Shown here one piece after another: positions 25,792 to 34,660 of a DNA stretch of 64,000 nucleotides. The stretch is from Arthrobacter_H rhombi (GTDB taxonomy: Bacteria; Actinomycetota; Actinomycetes; Actinomycetales; Micrococcaceae), in contig NZ_BAAAIV010000025.1 of assembly GCF_039526245.1 (NCBI RefSeq), positions 62,001-126,000 on the forward strand, read 5' to 3'. Each line of letters starts with the position of its first letter. Positions within the stretch are counted from its first letter, which is position 1. A model generated the notes under the pieces. The model saw only the letters and a list, made by a program, of their open reading frames with translations. It searched no databases and was not told the DNA's origin. A program made the position numbers and the translations under genes.

Positions 25792-26679
25792 CTACTCGCT
25801 CGGCCGGCGCACCGCATGCCCGCCGAACTGATTACGCAATGCTGCGACCATTTTCATCGCTGGAGCATCATCCTGGCGCGAGGCGAAGCGTGCGAATACG
25901 GAAGCGGTGATTGCGGGTGCAGGAACCGCATTGGCAATTGCTTCTTCGACGGTCCACCGTCCTTCGCCAGAATCTTCGACGTAGCCGGCCACCGCGCTTA
26001 GTTCCGGGTCTTCTTTCAGGGCCTTTACGAGCAGGTCGAGTAGCCACGACCGAATAACGGTTCCTTCTTGCCAGGCACCAAAAGTTCCCGGTACATCTTT
26101 GATGATTCCCTTAGCAGCGAGCAGTTCGTACCCTTCGGCATACGACTGCATGATGCCGTACTCAATACCGTTGTGAACCATTTTTGCGTAGTGTCCAGCA
26201 CCGATTTCCCCGACGTGGACAAAGCTTTGTGCGCGGTCTCCTTCAGGGCGCAGGGCGTCGAATACCGGTAGGAGTTCCTCGATATCAGCGTCTGCGCCGC
26301 CGGCCATCAACCCATATCCGTTTTCCAAGCCCCAGACGCCTCCTGAAACGCCACAGTCAACAAATCGAATTCCGCTCTTGGCCAGGTCGTTTCCGTGCCG
26401 GATGTCATCGCTGAAGCGTGTGTTGCCACCATCGATCAGGAGGTCGCCGTTTCCCAGTTTCCCAGCAAGTTCCGACACGACTGCATCGGTAATCGGCCCC
26501 GCTGGAACCATGATCCAAATGATCTTCCGGTCCGGGAGCGCCGTGAGGAGGTCGTCCACCGATCCAACGTCGGAAACCTCAGGATTGCGGTCATATCCTG
26601 TGACCTCAATACCGCCTTGGCGCAGTCGGGCGCGCATGTTGTCGCCCATTTTGCCGAGACCGATCAATCCGATATGCAT
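25792..26679 (-). CDS. gnd: 6-phosphogluconate dehydrogenase, short (YqeC/GndA) type
   Basis: It oxidises and decarboxylates 6-phosphogluconate to ribulose 5-phosphate and makes NAD(P)H. The N-terminal Rossmann motif is GLIGLGKMGDNM. The catalytic segments DCGVSGGVWG and KMVHNGIEYG, with Lys and His/Asn, are present. At 295 residues it is the short decarboxylating form. Its placement between dnaN and recF is a marker of the Micrococcaceae and relatives. GGAG precedes the ATG. Confidence 0.95.
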   Translation of the reverse strand: MHIGLIGLGKMGDNMRARLRQGGIEVTGYDRNPEVSDVGSVDDLLTALPDRKIIWIMVPAGPITDAVVSELAGKLGNGDLLIDGGNTRFSDDIRHGNDLAKSGIRFVDCGVSGGVWGLENGYGLMAGGADADIEELLPVFDALRPEGDRAQSFVHVGEIGAGHYAKMVHNGIEYGIMQSYAEGYELLAAKGIIKDVPGTFGAWQEGTVIRSWLLDLLVKALKEDPELSAVAGYVEDSGEGRWTVEEAIANAVPAPAITASVFARFASRQDDAPAMKMVAALRNQFGGHAVRRPSE

Positions 26680-26721
26680 GGTTTCTCCTACTGTTGGCGG
26701 GTCCCTGCTCCTGAAATCATG

Positions 26722-27843
26722 TCAGTTGGGCAATCGAACGGGCATGACCAAGTAACGGTAATCATCCTCGTCATTTCCGTCCAGGGCCTTTTGTGCCGTC
26801 ATCATCGCTGGTTTCGGTGCCGTGGTAAACGAGAAGCGCACGAAATCACTGCTGAACGCATTCAAGCCTTCAGAAAGATAGGCAGGGTTGAATGCGACCG
26901 TGATTTCCTCACCATCGAGTTGCGCCTCAATGGCTTCCTCGGCTTGGGCATCTTCGCCGGTGCCTGCATCCAAGGCCAACTGGGAACTGGTAAACGTCAA
27001 GCGAACCGGCGTATTACGTTCAGCCACGACGGCAACGCGACGGACTGCCTCAACGAGGTCGTGTGTGCGGACTGTCGCATGGATTGGCGTGTTTTCAGGG
27101 AACAATGAACGAATTTTGGGGTAGTCACCGTCGACGAGAAGCGAGGTGGTCCGGCGGCTACCGCTTTCGAAACCGATCAGGTCACTGTTTTCTCCGAGCG
27201 CGATGCTCAGCTCTCCGGCGCCGCCCAATGTTTTGGCCACTTCACTCAATGTCTTGGCCTTGACCAGAGCAGAGGTCGAGATACCGGGGGTCGTCGGCTT
27301 CCAGTGAACTTCGCGCATTGCCAGTCGGTAGCGATCGGTTGCCAAGAAAGTGATGAGGTCGTCTTCAATCTCCATCTTGACGCCCGTGAGGATCGGCAAG
27401 GTGTCGTCCTTGGACGCGGCAACGATGACTTGGCTAACCGCTTCCGAGAAGGCGGCGCCGTCGACAGTTCCAGCAATTTCCGGCAATACAGGAAGGTCCG
27501 GGTAATCAGCGACGGGCATGGTTGCCAAGTGGAACCGGCTCCGGCCACAGGTGACGGTGACTTTCGCTGCTTCCGTCTCGATGGTCACGTTGGACTGCGG
27601 CAGACTGCGGCAGATTTCAGCCAGTAGCTTTCCGGAAACGAGGATTGTGCCCTGCGTGGTCACGTCAGCTGCGATCTCAAGATGTGCGGAGATTTCGTAG
27701 TCGAACCCGGCTAGTGAAACCACAGAATCGCCAGCAGTGATCAGAATTCCGGAGAGGACTGGGGAGGGCGGCCGCTGTGATAGCGAACGGGCGGTCCAGG
27801 ACACGGCATCTGCCAGGACGTCCCTTTCGACACTGAACTTCAC
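26722..27843 (-). CDS. dnaN: DNA polymerase III sliding clamp (beta)
   Basis: The 373-residue beta clamp has three repeated domains and the C-terminal MPVRL peptide-binding end. It tethers polymerase III to DNA. The GTG start at 27843 follows AAAGGCGG. It is transcribed away from oriC with dnaA upstream. Confidence 0.97.
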   Translation of the reverse strand: MKFSVERDVLADAVSWTARSLSQRPPSPVLSGILITAGDSVVSLAGFDYEISAHLEIAADVTTQGTILVSGKLLAEICRSLPQSNVTIETEAAKVTVTCGRSRFHLATMPVADYPDLPVLPEIAGTVDGAAFSEAVSQVIVAASKDDTLPILTGVKMEIEDDLITFLATDRYRLAMREVHWKPTTPGISTSALVKAKTLSEVAKTLGGAGELSIALGENSDLIGFESGSRRTTSLLVDGDYPKIRSLFPENTPIHATVRTHDLVEAVRRVAVVAERNTPVRLTFTSSQLALDAGTGEDAQAEEAIEAQLDGEEITVAFNPAYLSEGLNAFSSDFVRFSFTTAPKPAMMTAQKALDGNDEDDYRYLVMPVRLPN

Positions 27844-28248
27844 GTAGTGATCCGCCTTTCACAGCTTTTGGTGACAACTTTCCGGTGCAAGCTTAGCCCG
27901 ACTGCTGAAGTCGGGGATACCGAACGGTGCTTTGAACGCAGTCAGGGGGATGGCGATCGGTACAGGGAACTTGTTATCTGGAATCTTCTAGAAATTGGGA
28001 TTCGTAGTGTTAATAACTGCTGTGGATACTGTGGATAACCGCGGTTGGCGATATGTTCCGGGGTTTTTGGCCTGTGTACAACCTGTGCGCTCGGCCCCGG
28101 TCAATCCGCACAGGGCAGTGGAGAACTTTTTTGGTCATTTTGGGGATCCACAGGCCTATGGGGACTTATCCGCAGGAAAGCTTGGTCATCCACTTAACTA
28201 TCCACAGCTTTATCCACAGGCGTGTATATCCGCGTGATTCCGGGCTAT
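27844..28248. other. Replication origin, dnaA-dnaN part (oriC)
   Basis: The 405-bp gap between dnaA and dnaN carries DnaA boxes in both directions. Perfect boxes are TGTGGATAA at 28030-28038 and TTATCCACA at 28210-28218. Near-matches lie at 28021, 28144, 28166 and 28198. An AT-rich stretch (around 27970-28020, with GTTAATAACTG) next to the 28021/28030 pair is a candidate unwinding element. Gene strand flips on the far side of dnaA, as expected at an origin. Box similarity and location are seen; origin activity is inferred from conserved actinobacterial organisation. Confidence 0.88.
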
Positions 28249-29664
28249 TTAGCCTTCGCGCTGCTGTTGTTTGATTCTGTTGGTGAGCTCAGTCACCTGG
28301 TTGAATATGGCTCGGCGTTCGGCCATCAACTCTCGAATTTTCCTGTCAGCGTGTATCACCGTGGTGTGGTCGCGTCCTCCGAGCACCGCCCCGATTTTCG
28401 GCAGCGACATGTCAGTGAGTTCGCGAAGCAGATACATCGCGATTTGCCGGGCAGTTACGAGGGTCCGCGTCCGCGACTTGCTGTTCAATTCCTCGATGCT
28501 CAGGTTGAAGTAGTCCGCGGTCTGGGCGATTATGGCTGCCGGCGTGATCTCCTGGGCACCTTCGTCCGTAATGAGGTCCTTCAGCACTTGCTCCGCCAGC
28601 GTGAGGTCGACTGTTTGGTTATTCAAGGAAGCGAATGCAGTAACCCGAATCAATGCACCTTCGAGTTCACGAATATTTGTCGAGATCTTGGAAGCGATGT
28701 ACTCCATGACATCGTCTGGCGCTGATAGACCCTCGGCGGTGGCCTTCTTACGCAGGATGGCTATGCGCGTCTCCAGTTCTGGCGGCTGAATGTCAGTTAG
28801 GAGGCCCCATTCGAAGCGAGATCTCATTCGGTCCTCAAAGCCTGCCAATTGTTTTGGAGGAAGATCCGAGGTGATGACCACCTGCTTGTTGTGGTTGTGC
28901 AAGGCATTGAACGTGTGGAAGAACTCTTCCTGTGTTGCGTCTTTGTTCGCCAAGAATTGAATGTCGTCGATCAGGAGGATGTCGACATTGCGGTAAGTCT
29001 GCTTGAAACTTGCACCCTCGTCGTCACGGATCGAGTTAATGAAGTCGTTGGTGAACTCCTCGGAGTTGACGTACCGGACACGTATCCCGTTGTAGAGATG
29101 GCGGGCGTAGTGGCCAATTGCGTGTAGAAGGTGCGTTTTTCCCAGTCCAGAATCGCCATATATGAACAGCGGGTTATATGCCTTGGCGGGCGCTTCTGCG
29201 ACGGCTACTGCGGCAGCATGGGCGAACCTGTTGGAAGATCCGATCACAAAGGTGTCGAAGATGTACTTGGGATTGAGGCGTCCGAACTCTTGGGAATTCG
29301 AAGGTGGAGACGGCTGCGGTCGATTGTCGCTGATTCGTTCCTTCGGCACCGGGGCGGGCTCGGGTTGGGCGGGCTCGGGTTCAGATTCCGGGACCAGATC
29401 GGCGTCGATACTGAAGGCACAAAGAATGTCGTCCTGGAAAACTTGTCGAAGCGCCGTATCGAGGGAATTCTTGAGCTGGGTTTGCAGAACTTCACGAGTT
29501 AGTTCATTGGGGACCGCCAGCAGCAAGGTGGTGCCGATCAGACCGAGCGGCCTGGCGAGGACGACGAAGCCACGCTGGCGGGGGGTGACCCGGTCGTCTT
29601 GCTCGAGTATGCGCACTACCTGGCGCCAAGCGCTACCGACACTGTTTGTTTCGTCCGTGCTCAC
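28249..29664 (-). CDS. dnaA: Chromosomal replication initiator DnaA
   Basis: The initiator ATPase binds DnaA boxes and opens oriC. It has an N-terminal DnaB-interaction domain, a Pro/Glu-rich linker (about 95-130), AAA+ Walker A GDSGLGKTHLL and Walker B ILLIDDIQFL. The C-terminal box-binding helix-turn-helix includes GGRDHTTVIHADRKI. I favour GTG 29664, with GGGGGAG eight bases upstream; ATG 29703 adds 13 residues. The protein is about 471 residues. Confidence 0.97.
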   Translation of the reverse strand: MSTDETNSVGSAWRQVVRILEQDDRVTPRQRGFVVLARPLGLIGTTLLLAVPNELTREVLQTQLKNSLDTALRQVFQDDILCAFSIDADLVPESEPEPAQPEPAPVPKERISDNRPQPSPPSNSQEFGRLNPKYIFDTFVIGSSNRFAHAAAVAVAEAPAKAYNPLFIYGDSGLGKTHLLHAIGHYARHLYNGIRVRYVNSEEFTNDFINSIRDDEGASFKQTYRNVDILLIDDIQFLANKDATQEEFFHTFNALHNHNKQVVITSDLPPKQLAGFEDRMRSRFEWGLLTDIQPPELETRIAILRKKATAEGLSAPDDVMEYIASKISTNIRELEGALIRVTAFASLNNQTVDLTLAEQVLKDLITDEGAQEITPAAIIAQTADYFNLSIEELNSKSRTRTLVTARQIAMYLLRELTDMSLPKIGAVLGGRDHTTVIHADRKIRELMAERRAIFNQVTELTNRIKQQQREG

Positions 29665-29703
29665 TGCCGACTCCCCCTTCAAGGTCTCATCGTTCGGCGT
29701 CAA

Positions 29704-30181
29704 GGTCCGCTGGTCCGCGCCGTACGAAAAACGACCAACGGTTATTGATTCTAGCCGTCATCCACAATGTTATTCACAGTCCGTGGATAACCCGGACTGG
29801 CTCATAGCCTCGTGAGAATCTCTCTGAAAATTCCTTTGAAGCCCGCCACGAGCGCTAAAAAGGGCAACGACACGACTACCTGTATTGGAGGATTTCCTTG
29901 CAGGTTGTCCACAACTGTGGATTAATGTCTATCGAGTTATTCACAGGCTTCAATCACCAGCTTTGCGTACAAGCGGGTGTGCCGGTTTGACCTGCCTCCT
30001 GCATGTCACCTATCGTTGTTTAGTCCTGTGTGTGTGCTTTGGGCACCGTGAGTGGAACTGCTAAGGCTAGTTCGATCTTGCAAAACCCCGATGTGCCACA
30101 TGAAATACGAGCGTCAGCCTGTTCTTCCCCCTTGTAGCAACGGGTTAAGGCGCATCCTTTGATCGTCTTGGAGTTACTACT
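29704..30181. promoter_or_regulatory. dnaA-rpmH intergenic region: DnaA boxes and divergent promoters
   Basis: This 478-bp gap carries DnaA-box matches at 29770 (TTATTCACA), 29782 (CGTGGATAA), 29905 (TTGTCCACA), 29916 (TGTGGATTA) and 29937 (TTATTCACA), each one or two mismatches from consensus. They may autoregulate dnaA or form the second half of a bipartite origin. For rpmH, TTGACC (29987) and TATCGT (30011) with 18-bp spacing are a plausible promoter, leaving a leader of about 160 bases. No gene is evident. Confidence 0.7.
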
Positions 30182-30319
30182 GTGAGCAAGCGGACTTTTC
30201 AGCCGAATAACCGCCGTCGTGCCAAGAAGCACGGCTTCCGTCTTCGTATGCGCACCCGTGCGGGTCGCGCCATCCTTTCAGCTCGTCGGTCCAAGGGCCG
30301 CACCGAGCTTTCTGCATAA
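30182..30319 (+). CDS. rpmH: Ribosomal protein bL34
   Basis: The 45-residue, highly basic protein contains KRTFQPNNRRRAKKHGFRLR and RAGRAILSARRSKGRTELSA, the full L34 signature. It is part of the 50S subunit. The GTG start is preceded by TTGGAG. It begins the rpmH-rnpA-yidD-yidC-jag-rsmG run read away from oriC. Confidence 0.97.
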   Translation: MSKRTFQPNNRRRAKKHGFRLRMRTRAGRAILSARRSKGRTELSA

Positions 30320-30389
30320 CAGCGAGCAAATCTCGCGGACTGCGCGGTGTTGACGTGAACATGGCCTCCGGCACCGCCGGGTACTGACC

Positions 30390-30785
30390 ATGTTGTCTAA
30401 GAAACATCGTTTGCGTTCCGCTGCAGGATTCTCCGCCACCGTACGTTCCGGCGCCCGTTCTGGGCGCCGGAACGTCGTGCTATATGCGGTCGTCCGTCCT
30501 GGGGAGTCCTCGACGGGCAACTCAAGGTATGGATTTATCGTCTCCAAGGCCGTTGGGAACGCTGCGGTCCGGAATCTCGTTAAACGGAGACTAAGGGCGA
30601 TCGCTGCGGAACATCTGGCCAACATGGACACCGGTTACGACATAGTACTGAGGGCTCTTCCCGCCTCAGCGGACGCGTCGTGGTCTGAGCTGTCCGCAGA
30701 CACCCTCCGCGGACTCGATAAGGCCTGCACTCAGGCAGCGAGGAAGGCCGCTTCGTCCGGGCGAAAGGGATCCTGCGATGCATGA
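30390..30785 (+). CDS. rnpA: Ribonuclease P protein component
   Basis: This protein cofactor of RNase P matures tRNA 5' ends with the RNA subunit. The 131-residue protein has the RNR-type motif NAAVRNLVKRRLR and the N-terminal LSKKHRLRSAAGF. Its end overlaps yidD by 8 bp. The conserved pairing with rpmH is present. Confidence 0.96.
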   Translation: MLSKKHRLRSAAGFSATVRSGARSGRRNVVLYAVVRPGESSTGNSRYGFIVSKAVGNAAVRNLVKRRLRAIAAEHLANMDTGYDIVLRALPASADASWSELSADTLRGLDKACTQAARKAASSGRKGSCDA

Positions 30786-31152
30786 GGTTAAGAAGACGGG
30801 CTGGCCAGGTCTGTTGGTGCGCCGCGTAATCGATATCCCGCGTATCCTCCTGATTGGAGTGATCGTGGGATACCGAAAGGGCATCTCTCCGCTGTACGGC
30901 GATGTCTGCCGGTACTTTCCCAGCTGTTCAGCCTATGGGCTAGAAGCGGTAACGGTACATGGTGCGGTCAAAGGCAGCGGACTCGCTGCCTGGAGGGTGC
31001 TCCGCTGCAACCCTTGGAGCCATGGGGGCATCGACCATGTACCCGCAGGGCGACGGATTTGGCCAGAAGGCAAAGCCCCCAAGATCATGGTGTTGAATCA
31101 TCCGCCGATTCCCGCCGACGACGATGCCGCGCACGTGGCACGAGGAGCATAA
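30778..31152 (+). CDS. yidD: Membrane protein insertion efficiency factor YidD
   Basis: This DUF37 protein of 124 residues contains GISPLYGDVCRYFPSCS and LAAWRVLRCNPWSHGG. A membrane-associated amphipathic N-terminus is present. YidD assists YidC in inserting membrane proteins. It overlaps rnpA by 8 bp and lies 6 bp before yidC, so it is cotranscribed. The C-terminal 25 residues form an unconserved tail. Confidence 0.94.
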   Translation: MHEVKKTGWPGLLVRRVIDIPRILLIGVIVGYRKGISPLYGDVCRYFPSCSAYGLEAVTVHGAVKGSGLAAWRVLRCNPWSHGGIDHVPAGRRIWPEGKAPKIMVLNHPPIPADDDAAHVARGA

Positions 31153-31158
31153 CCGGTA

Positions 31159-32118
31159 ATGAACTTCCTAGACACAATCCTGTGGCCTTTCACGCAGGTA
31201 GTCTCGTGGATCCTTCGGGCTTTCCACGCAGTCTTCACTTTCGTGGGTATGGACCCGGATTCAGGATGGACCTGGACGCTGTCCATCATCTTCTTGGTGC
31301 TGCTCATCCGTACGGCGCTTATCCCCGTGTTCGTGAAGCAGATCAAGGCCCAACGGGCCATGCAGGTACTGCAGCCAGATCTTAGGAAGCTCCAAGCAAA
31401 GTACAAGGGCAAGAAGGACCAGCTCTCCCAGCAGGCCATGATTGCGGAGCAGCGGGAACTCTTCAAGAAGCACAAGACGAACCCGCTGGCGTCCTGCCTG
31501 CCGATTCTCGTGCAGATGCCATTCTTCTTCGCGCTCTTCCGAGTATTGAACAATGCCTCCAGGGCGAGTGCCGAGGGTCACTCGGTAGGCGCATTGTCGG
31601 TGGAACACGTACGGAGCTTCGACGCCTCGACCATCTTCGGTGCCGGCCTCTCGGAGACCTTCCTGGGGACCATCAATTCTGGCGCCCCGAAGATTGCTGT
31701 CATCATCACTGCCATTGTCATGATCGTCGCGATGTCAGCGAGCCAGTTCATCACCCAGCGACAGATCATGACGAAGAACATGACCAAGGAAGCCCTTGAG
31801 GGGCCTTTCATGCAGCAGCAGAAGATGATGATGTACATCCTTCCGCTGGTTTTCGGCATTGGTGGCATCAACTTCCCCATTGGTGTTCTCATCTATTGGA
31901 CAGCGACCAACGTTTGGACACTTGGACAGCAGTTCTACGTGATCCGGAACAACCCGACTCCTGGGTCACAGGCGGAACGTGAACTGAATGCAAGGCGTGC
32001 GGCCAAGGGGCTGCCTCCGGTAGGCCACAAGAAGAACGAGGAAGTGGCTGAACCCGAGGTCATTGAACCCAAGGGCCAACGCGAGCAGCCACAGCGTAAG
32101 AACAGGAAGAGGAAGTAA
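31159..32118 (+). CDS. yidC: Membrane protein insertase YidC
   Basis: This Oxa1/YidC-family insertase of 319 residues has five transmembrane helices. The cytoplasmic hairpin includes KYKGKKDQLSQQAMIAEQ. The Gram-positive form lacks the large periplasmic domain. A basic C-terminal tail ends KNRKRK and could touch the ribosome. The conserved position after yidD and before jag supports the call. Confidence 0.96.
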   Translation: MNFLDTILWPFTQVVSWILRAFHAVFTFVGMDPDSGWTWTLSIIFLVLLIRTALIPVFVKQIKAQRAMQVLQPDLRKLQAKYKGKKDQLSQQAMIAEQRELFKKHKTNPLASCLPILVQMPFFFALFRVLNNASRASAEGHSVGALSVEHVRSFDASTIFGAGLSETFLGTINSGAPKIAVIITAIVMIVAMSASQFITQRQIMTKNMTKEALEGPFMQQQKMMMYILPLVFGIGGINFPIGVLIYWTATNVWTLGQQFYVIRNNPTPGSQAERELNARRAAKGLPPVGHKKNEEVAEPEVIEPKGQREQPQRKNRKRK

Positions 32119-32121
32119 ACG

Positions 32122-32697
32122 ATGAGTGCCGTCGACGGGAATGCCAATGAGACTGAGCAGGTTCCAGACAGCCTGGTAGCACAGGGGCCGGAGTCCGCGT
32201 CCTCTCCCTCCCCTGACGGTGTCAGCCGTGTCGAGGAAGAGGGAGATATCGCTGCAGATTACCTCGAGGAACTTCTTGATATCGCCGATCTCGACGGTGA
32301 TATTGATATTGAAATCCGTAGTGGGCGGACCTACATTTCTATTGTCAGCGAAGGCGATGACGCATCCGCCCTGAAAGAGCTTCTTGGGGCAGACGGCGAA
32401 GGATTGGAAGCACTGCAGGAACTGGCACGTCTGGCAGTCCTTTCCGCGACCGGGAATCGTTCTCGGCTTGTTCTCGATATCGCCGGATATCGGAACGGGC
32501 GTGCAGGTGAGCTCAGGAAGTTAGCCGAGGCGGCTGTTTCCACGATCAAGGCCGATGGTGGCGTAGTGGCTCTGGAACCGATGAGTGCCTACGAGCGTAA
32601 GCTCGTCCACGACACTGTCGCTGATCTTGGCCTGCACAGCGAGTCCGAAGGTGAAGGCAGCCGACGGCACATCGTCGTTTCAGGCGTCAGCTCCTAG
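32122..32697 (+). CDS. khpB: RNA-binding protein Jag/KhpB (KH and R3H domains)
   Basis: The 191-residue protein starts with an acidic disordered stretch (1-45). A KH-type domain follows (about 50-120), then R3H (about 125-190) with RNGRAGELRKLAEAA and LEPMSAYERKLVH. KhpB binds RNA with KhpA and influences division and envelope growth. It starts 3 bp after yidC. Confidence 0.92.
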   Translation: MSAVDGNANETEQVPDSLVAQGPESASSPSPDGVSRVEEEGDIAADYLEELLDIADLDGDIDIEIRSGRTYISIVSEGDDASALKELLGADGEGLEALQELARLAVLSATGNRSRLVLDIAGYRNGRAGELRKLAEAAVSTIKADGGVVALEPMSAYERKLVHDTVADLGLHSESEGEGSRRHIVVSGVSS

Positions 32698-32748
32698 TTT
32701 CCATTTCGTCCAGAGCCGTACTAACCAGCAGCCAGAACCGGGAGCAAT

Positions 32749-33399
32749 GTGAGTCAGGTAGTCCTGCCGACCGAAGCAGAGAGCAAAGCCGCCGAAGTAG
32801 TATTCGGTCCACGGCTCTCCTTGGCTACTCGCTACGTAGACCATTTGGCGACCTCTGGCATGGAACGAGGACTGCTTGGGCCACGTGAGGTCCCGCGGTT
32901 ATGGAGCCGTCACGTACTGAACTGCGCCGTCGTAGCCGACCTCATTCCGGAAGGCGCAGACGTGGCCGATGTTGGGAGCGGAGCCGGCCTGCCTGGACTT
33001 ACCTTTGCCATTGCTCGACCGGATCTGATGCTGACCCTAATCGAACCGTTGGAGCGGCGCTGCATTTGGTTGAATGAAGTCGTTGATGATCTTGAACTCG
33101 ACAATGTGACGATCTACCGCTCTCGGGCCGAGCAGGCTGTCGAGCACGTCAATGCGGATGTTGTGACAGCACGGGCGGTTTCGGCCCTGGGAAACCTGGC
33201 GCGGCTAACGATTCCCTTGTTGCACGGGCACGGAGAAGTCTTGGCGATCAAGGGACGGAGTGCTGCAGAAGAAGTGCAGAAGGCATCGAAGGTCCTTCGA
33301 AAATTGGGCGCTCAACATACGAAGGTCGTGACTACGGGGCAGGATATTCTGTCTGAGCCGACGACAGTCGTACGGATCAGTGTGGGCGTGTCTAGCTAA
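32749..33399 (+). CDS. rsmG: 16S rRNA (guanine527-N7)-methyltransferase
   Basis: This Rossmann methyltransferase uses S-adenosylmethionine to methylate G527 of 16S rRNA. The cofactor motif VADVGSGAGLPGL and the VTARAVSAL substrate segment are intact. Loss of rsmG gives low-level streptomycin resistance. The GTG start follows GGGAG. It has the conserved place before parA. Confidence 0.95.
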   Translation: MSQVVLPTEAESKAAEVVFGPRLSLATRYVDHLATSGMERGLLGPREVPRLWSRHVLNCAVVADLIPEGADVADVGSGAGLPGLTFAIARPDLMLTLIEPLERRCIWLNEVVDDLELDNVTIYRSRAEQAVEHVNADVVTARAVSALGNLARLTIPLLHGHGEVLAIKGRSAAEEVQKASKVLRKLGAQHTKVVTTGQDILSEPTTVVRISVGVSS

Positions 33400-33555
33400 A
33401 CGGTAGGCTGTACGGGTGACGATCGCCGTCACCGACGTTGTCAGGAGCATGTGGACGTGAAGAGGAAAATGATCCCTTTTACGGATTGTCCTGTCACGTA
33501 TCCTGGTAGGCAGCATTTGTCGCTTTCAAATCAGCCTAAAGAAGTTGATCTCGCC

Positions 33556-33569
33556 GTTTCACGTGAAAC
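33556..33569. promoter_or_regulatory. parS site upstream of parA
   Basis: A perfect palindrome GTTTCACGTGAAAC, the consensus ParB-binding centromere sequence. Confidence 0.95.
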
Positions 33570-33677
33570 ACCCTGGCACCACCCAGATGTCGGCGCAGGG
33601 ATCGTATTTTTCTGGAGGACGACACCATCGAGCACCAAGAAGAAGTTCAGTCTGAAGCGAAGGCACCGGTCCGGGAC

Positions 33678-34568
33678 ATGATGGACAGCATAGATGAAAG
33701 CACCCCATTGGCGAGTCAGCTTGCGAACGAGAACAGGCGTCGCGAACGGCTAGACGGAAGGTCGTTGCCGAAACCGGAGACGACTCGATTCCTCACCGTT
33801 AGCAACCAAAAGGGTGGTGTCGGTAAGACGACAACCACAGTGAACATTGCGGCGGCTTTGGCCAAGGCCGGAATGAATGTCGTCGTGGTGGACATCGACC
33901 CTCAGGGGAACGCTTCTACTGCGCTGGGGATCGAGCACCATGCAGAAGTCGAGAGCATCTACGACGTGCTGATCAACGACGTGCCTTTGGCCGATGTGCT
34001 GGCACCGTGTCCACAATTCGAAAACCTTCTAGTGGCTCCGGCGACGATCCACCTTGCCGGCGCCGAAATCGAACTGGTATCCCTCGTTGCTCGTGAACAA
34101 CGTCTCCGCAGGGCTTTGGACGTTTATCGGGCGACTCGGGAGGAACTCGGCCAAGAGAGAATTGACTATGTATTCATTGATTGCCCTCCCAGCCTGGGCT
34201 TGCTGACAGTTAACGCATTCGTGGCTGCCCGTGAGGTCCTGATTCCCATTCAGTGTGAGTACTACGCACTGGAAGGTCTCAGTCAACTTCTCAGCAATAT
34301 TGAGCTTATTCAGAAACATCTGAACTCTGAATTAGTTGTTTCCACCATTCTGCTGACTATGTACGACGGACGTACCAATTTGGCCTCACAGGTCGCTGCT
34401 GAAGTCCGAGAACACTTTCCGGATCAAGTACTTGGTGCCCTGATTCCGCGCTCTGTGAGGATCTCTGAGGCGCCAAGTTACCAACAGACCGTCGTGACCT
34501 ACGATCCCAGCTCCACGGGTGCTCTTTCCTACCTTGAGGCGGCCGCGGAGATAGCGGAACGCGGCTAG
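33678..34568 (+). CDS. parA: Chromosome-partitioning ATPase ParA (Soj)
   Basis: This Walker-type ATPase moves ParB-parS complexes. The deviant Walker A KGGVGKTTTTVN, DIDPQGNAS and DCPPSLGLL are all present. At 296 residues it is normal. ATG 33678 lacks a good ribosome site. A GGAGG at 33614-33618 lies eight bases before an in-frame ATC at 33627, which would add 17 residues, so the true start is uncertain. It is followed by parB after 92 bp. Confidence 0.95.
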   Translation: MMDSIDESTPLASQLANENRRRERLDGRSLPKPETTRFLTVSNQKGGVGKTTTTVNIAAALAKAGMNVVVVDIDPQGNASTALGIEHHAEVESIYDVLINDVPLADVLAPCPQFENLLVAPATIHLAGAEIELVSLVAREQRLRRALDVYRATREELGQERIDYVFIDCPPSLGLLTVNAFVAAREVLIPIQCEYYALEGLSQLLSNIELIQKHLNSELVVSTILLTMYDGRTNLASQVAAEVREHFPDQVLGALIPRSVRISEAPSYQQTVVTYDPSSTGALSYLEAAAEIAERG

Positions 34569-34660
34569 CCTGCCACCCAGAACGGTGTGGTTGCCAGTAG
34601 ACTCTTGACTGAGGTAATTGCGCCATCAATGGCGGAGTGGTGAGGTTGAGAGGACGGACG

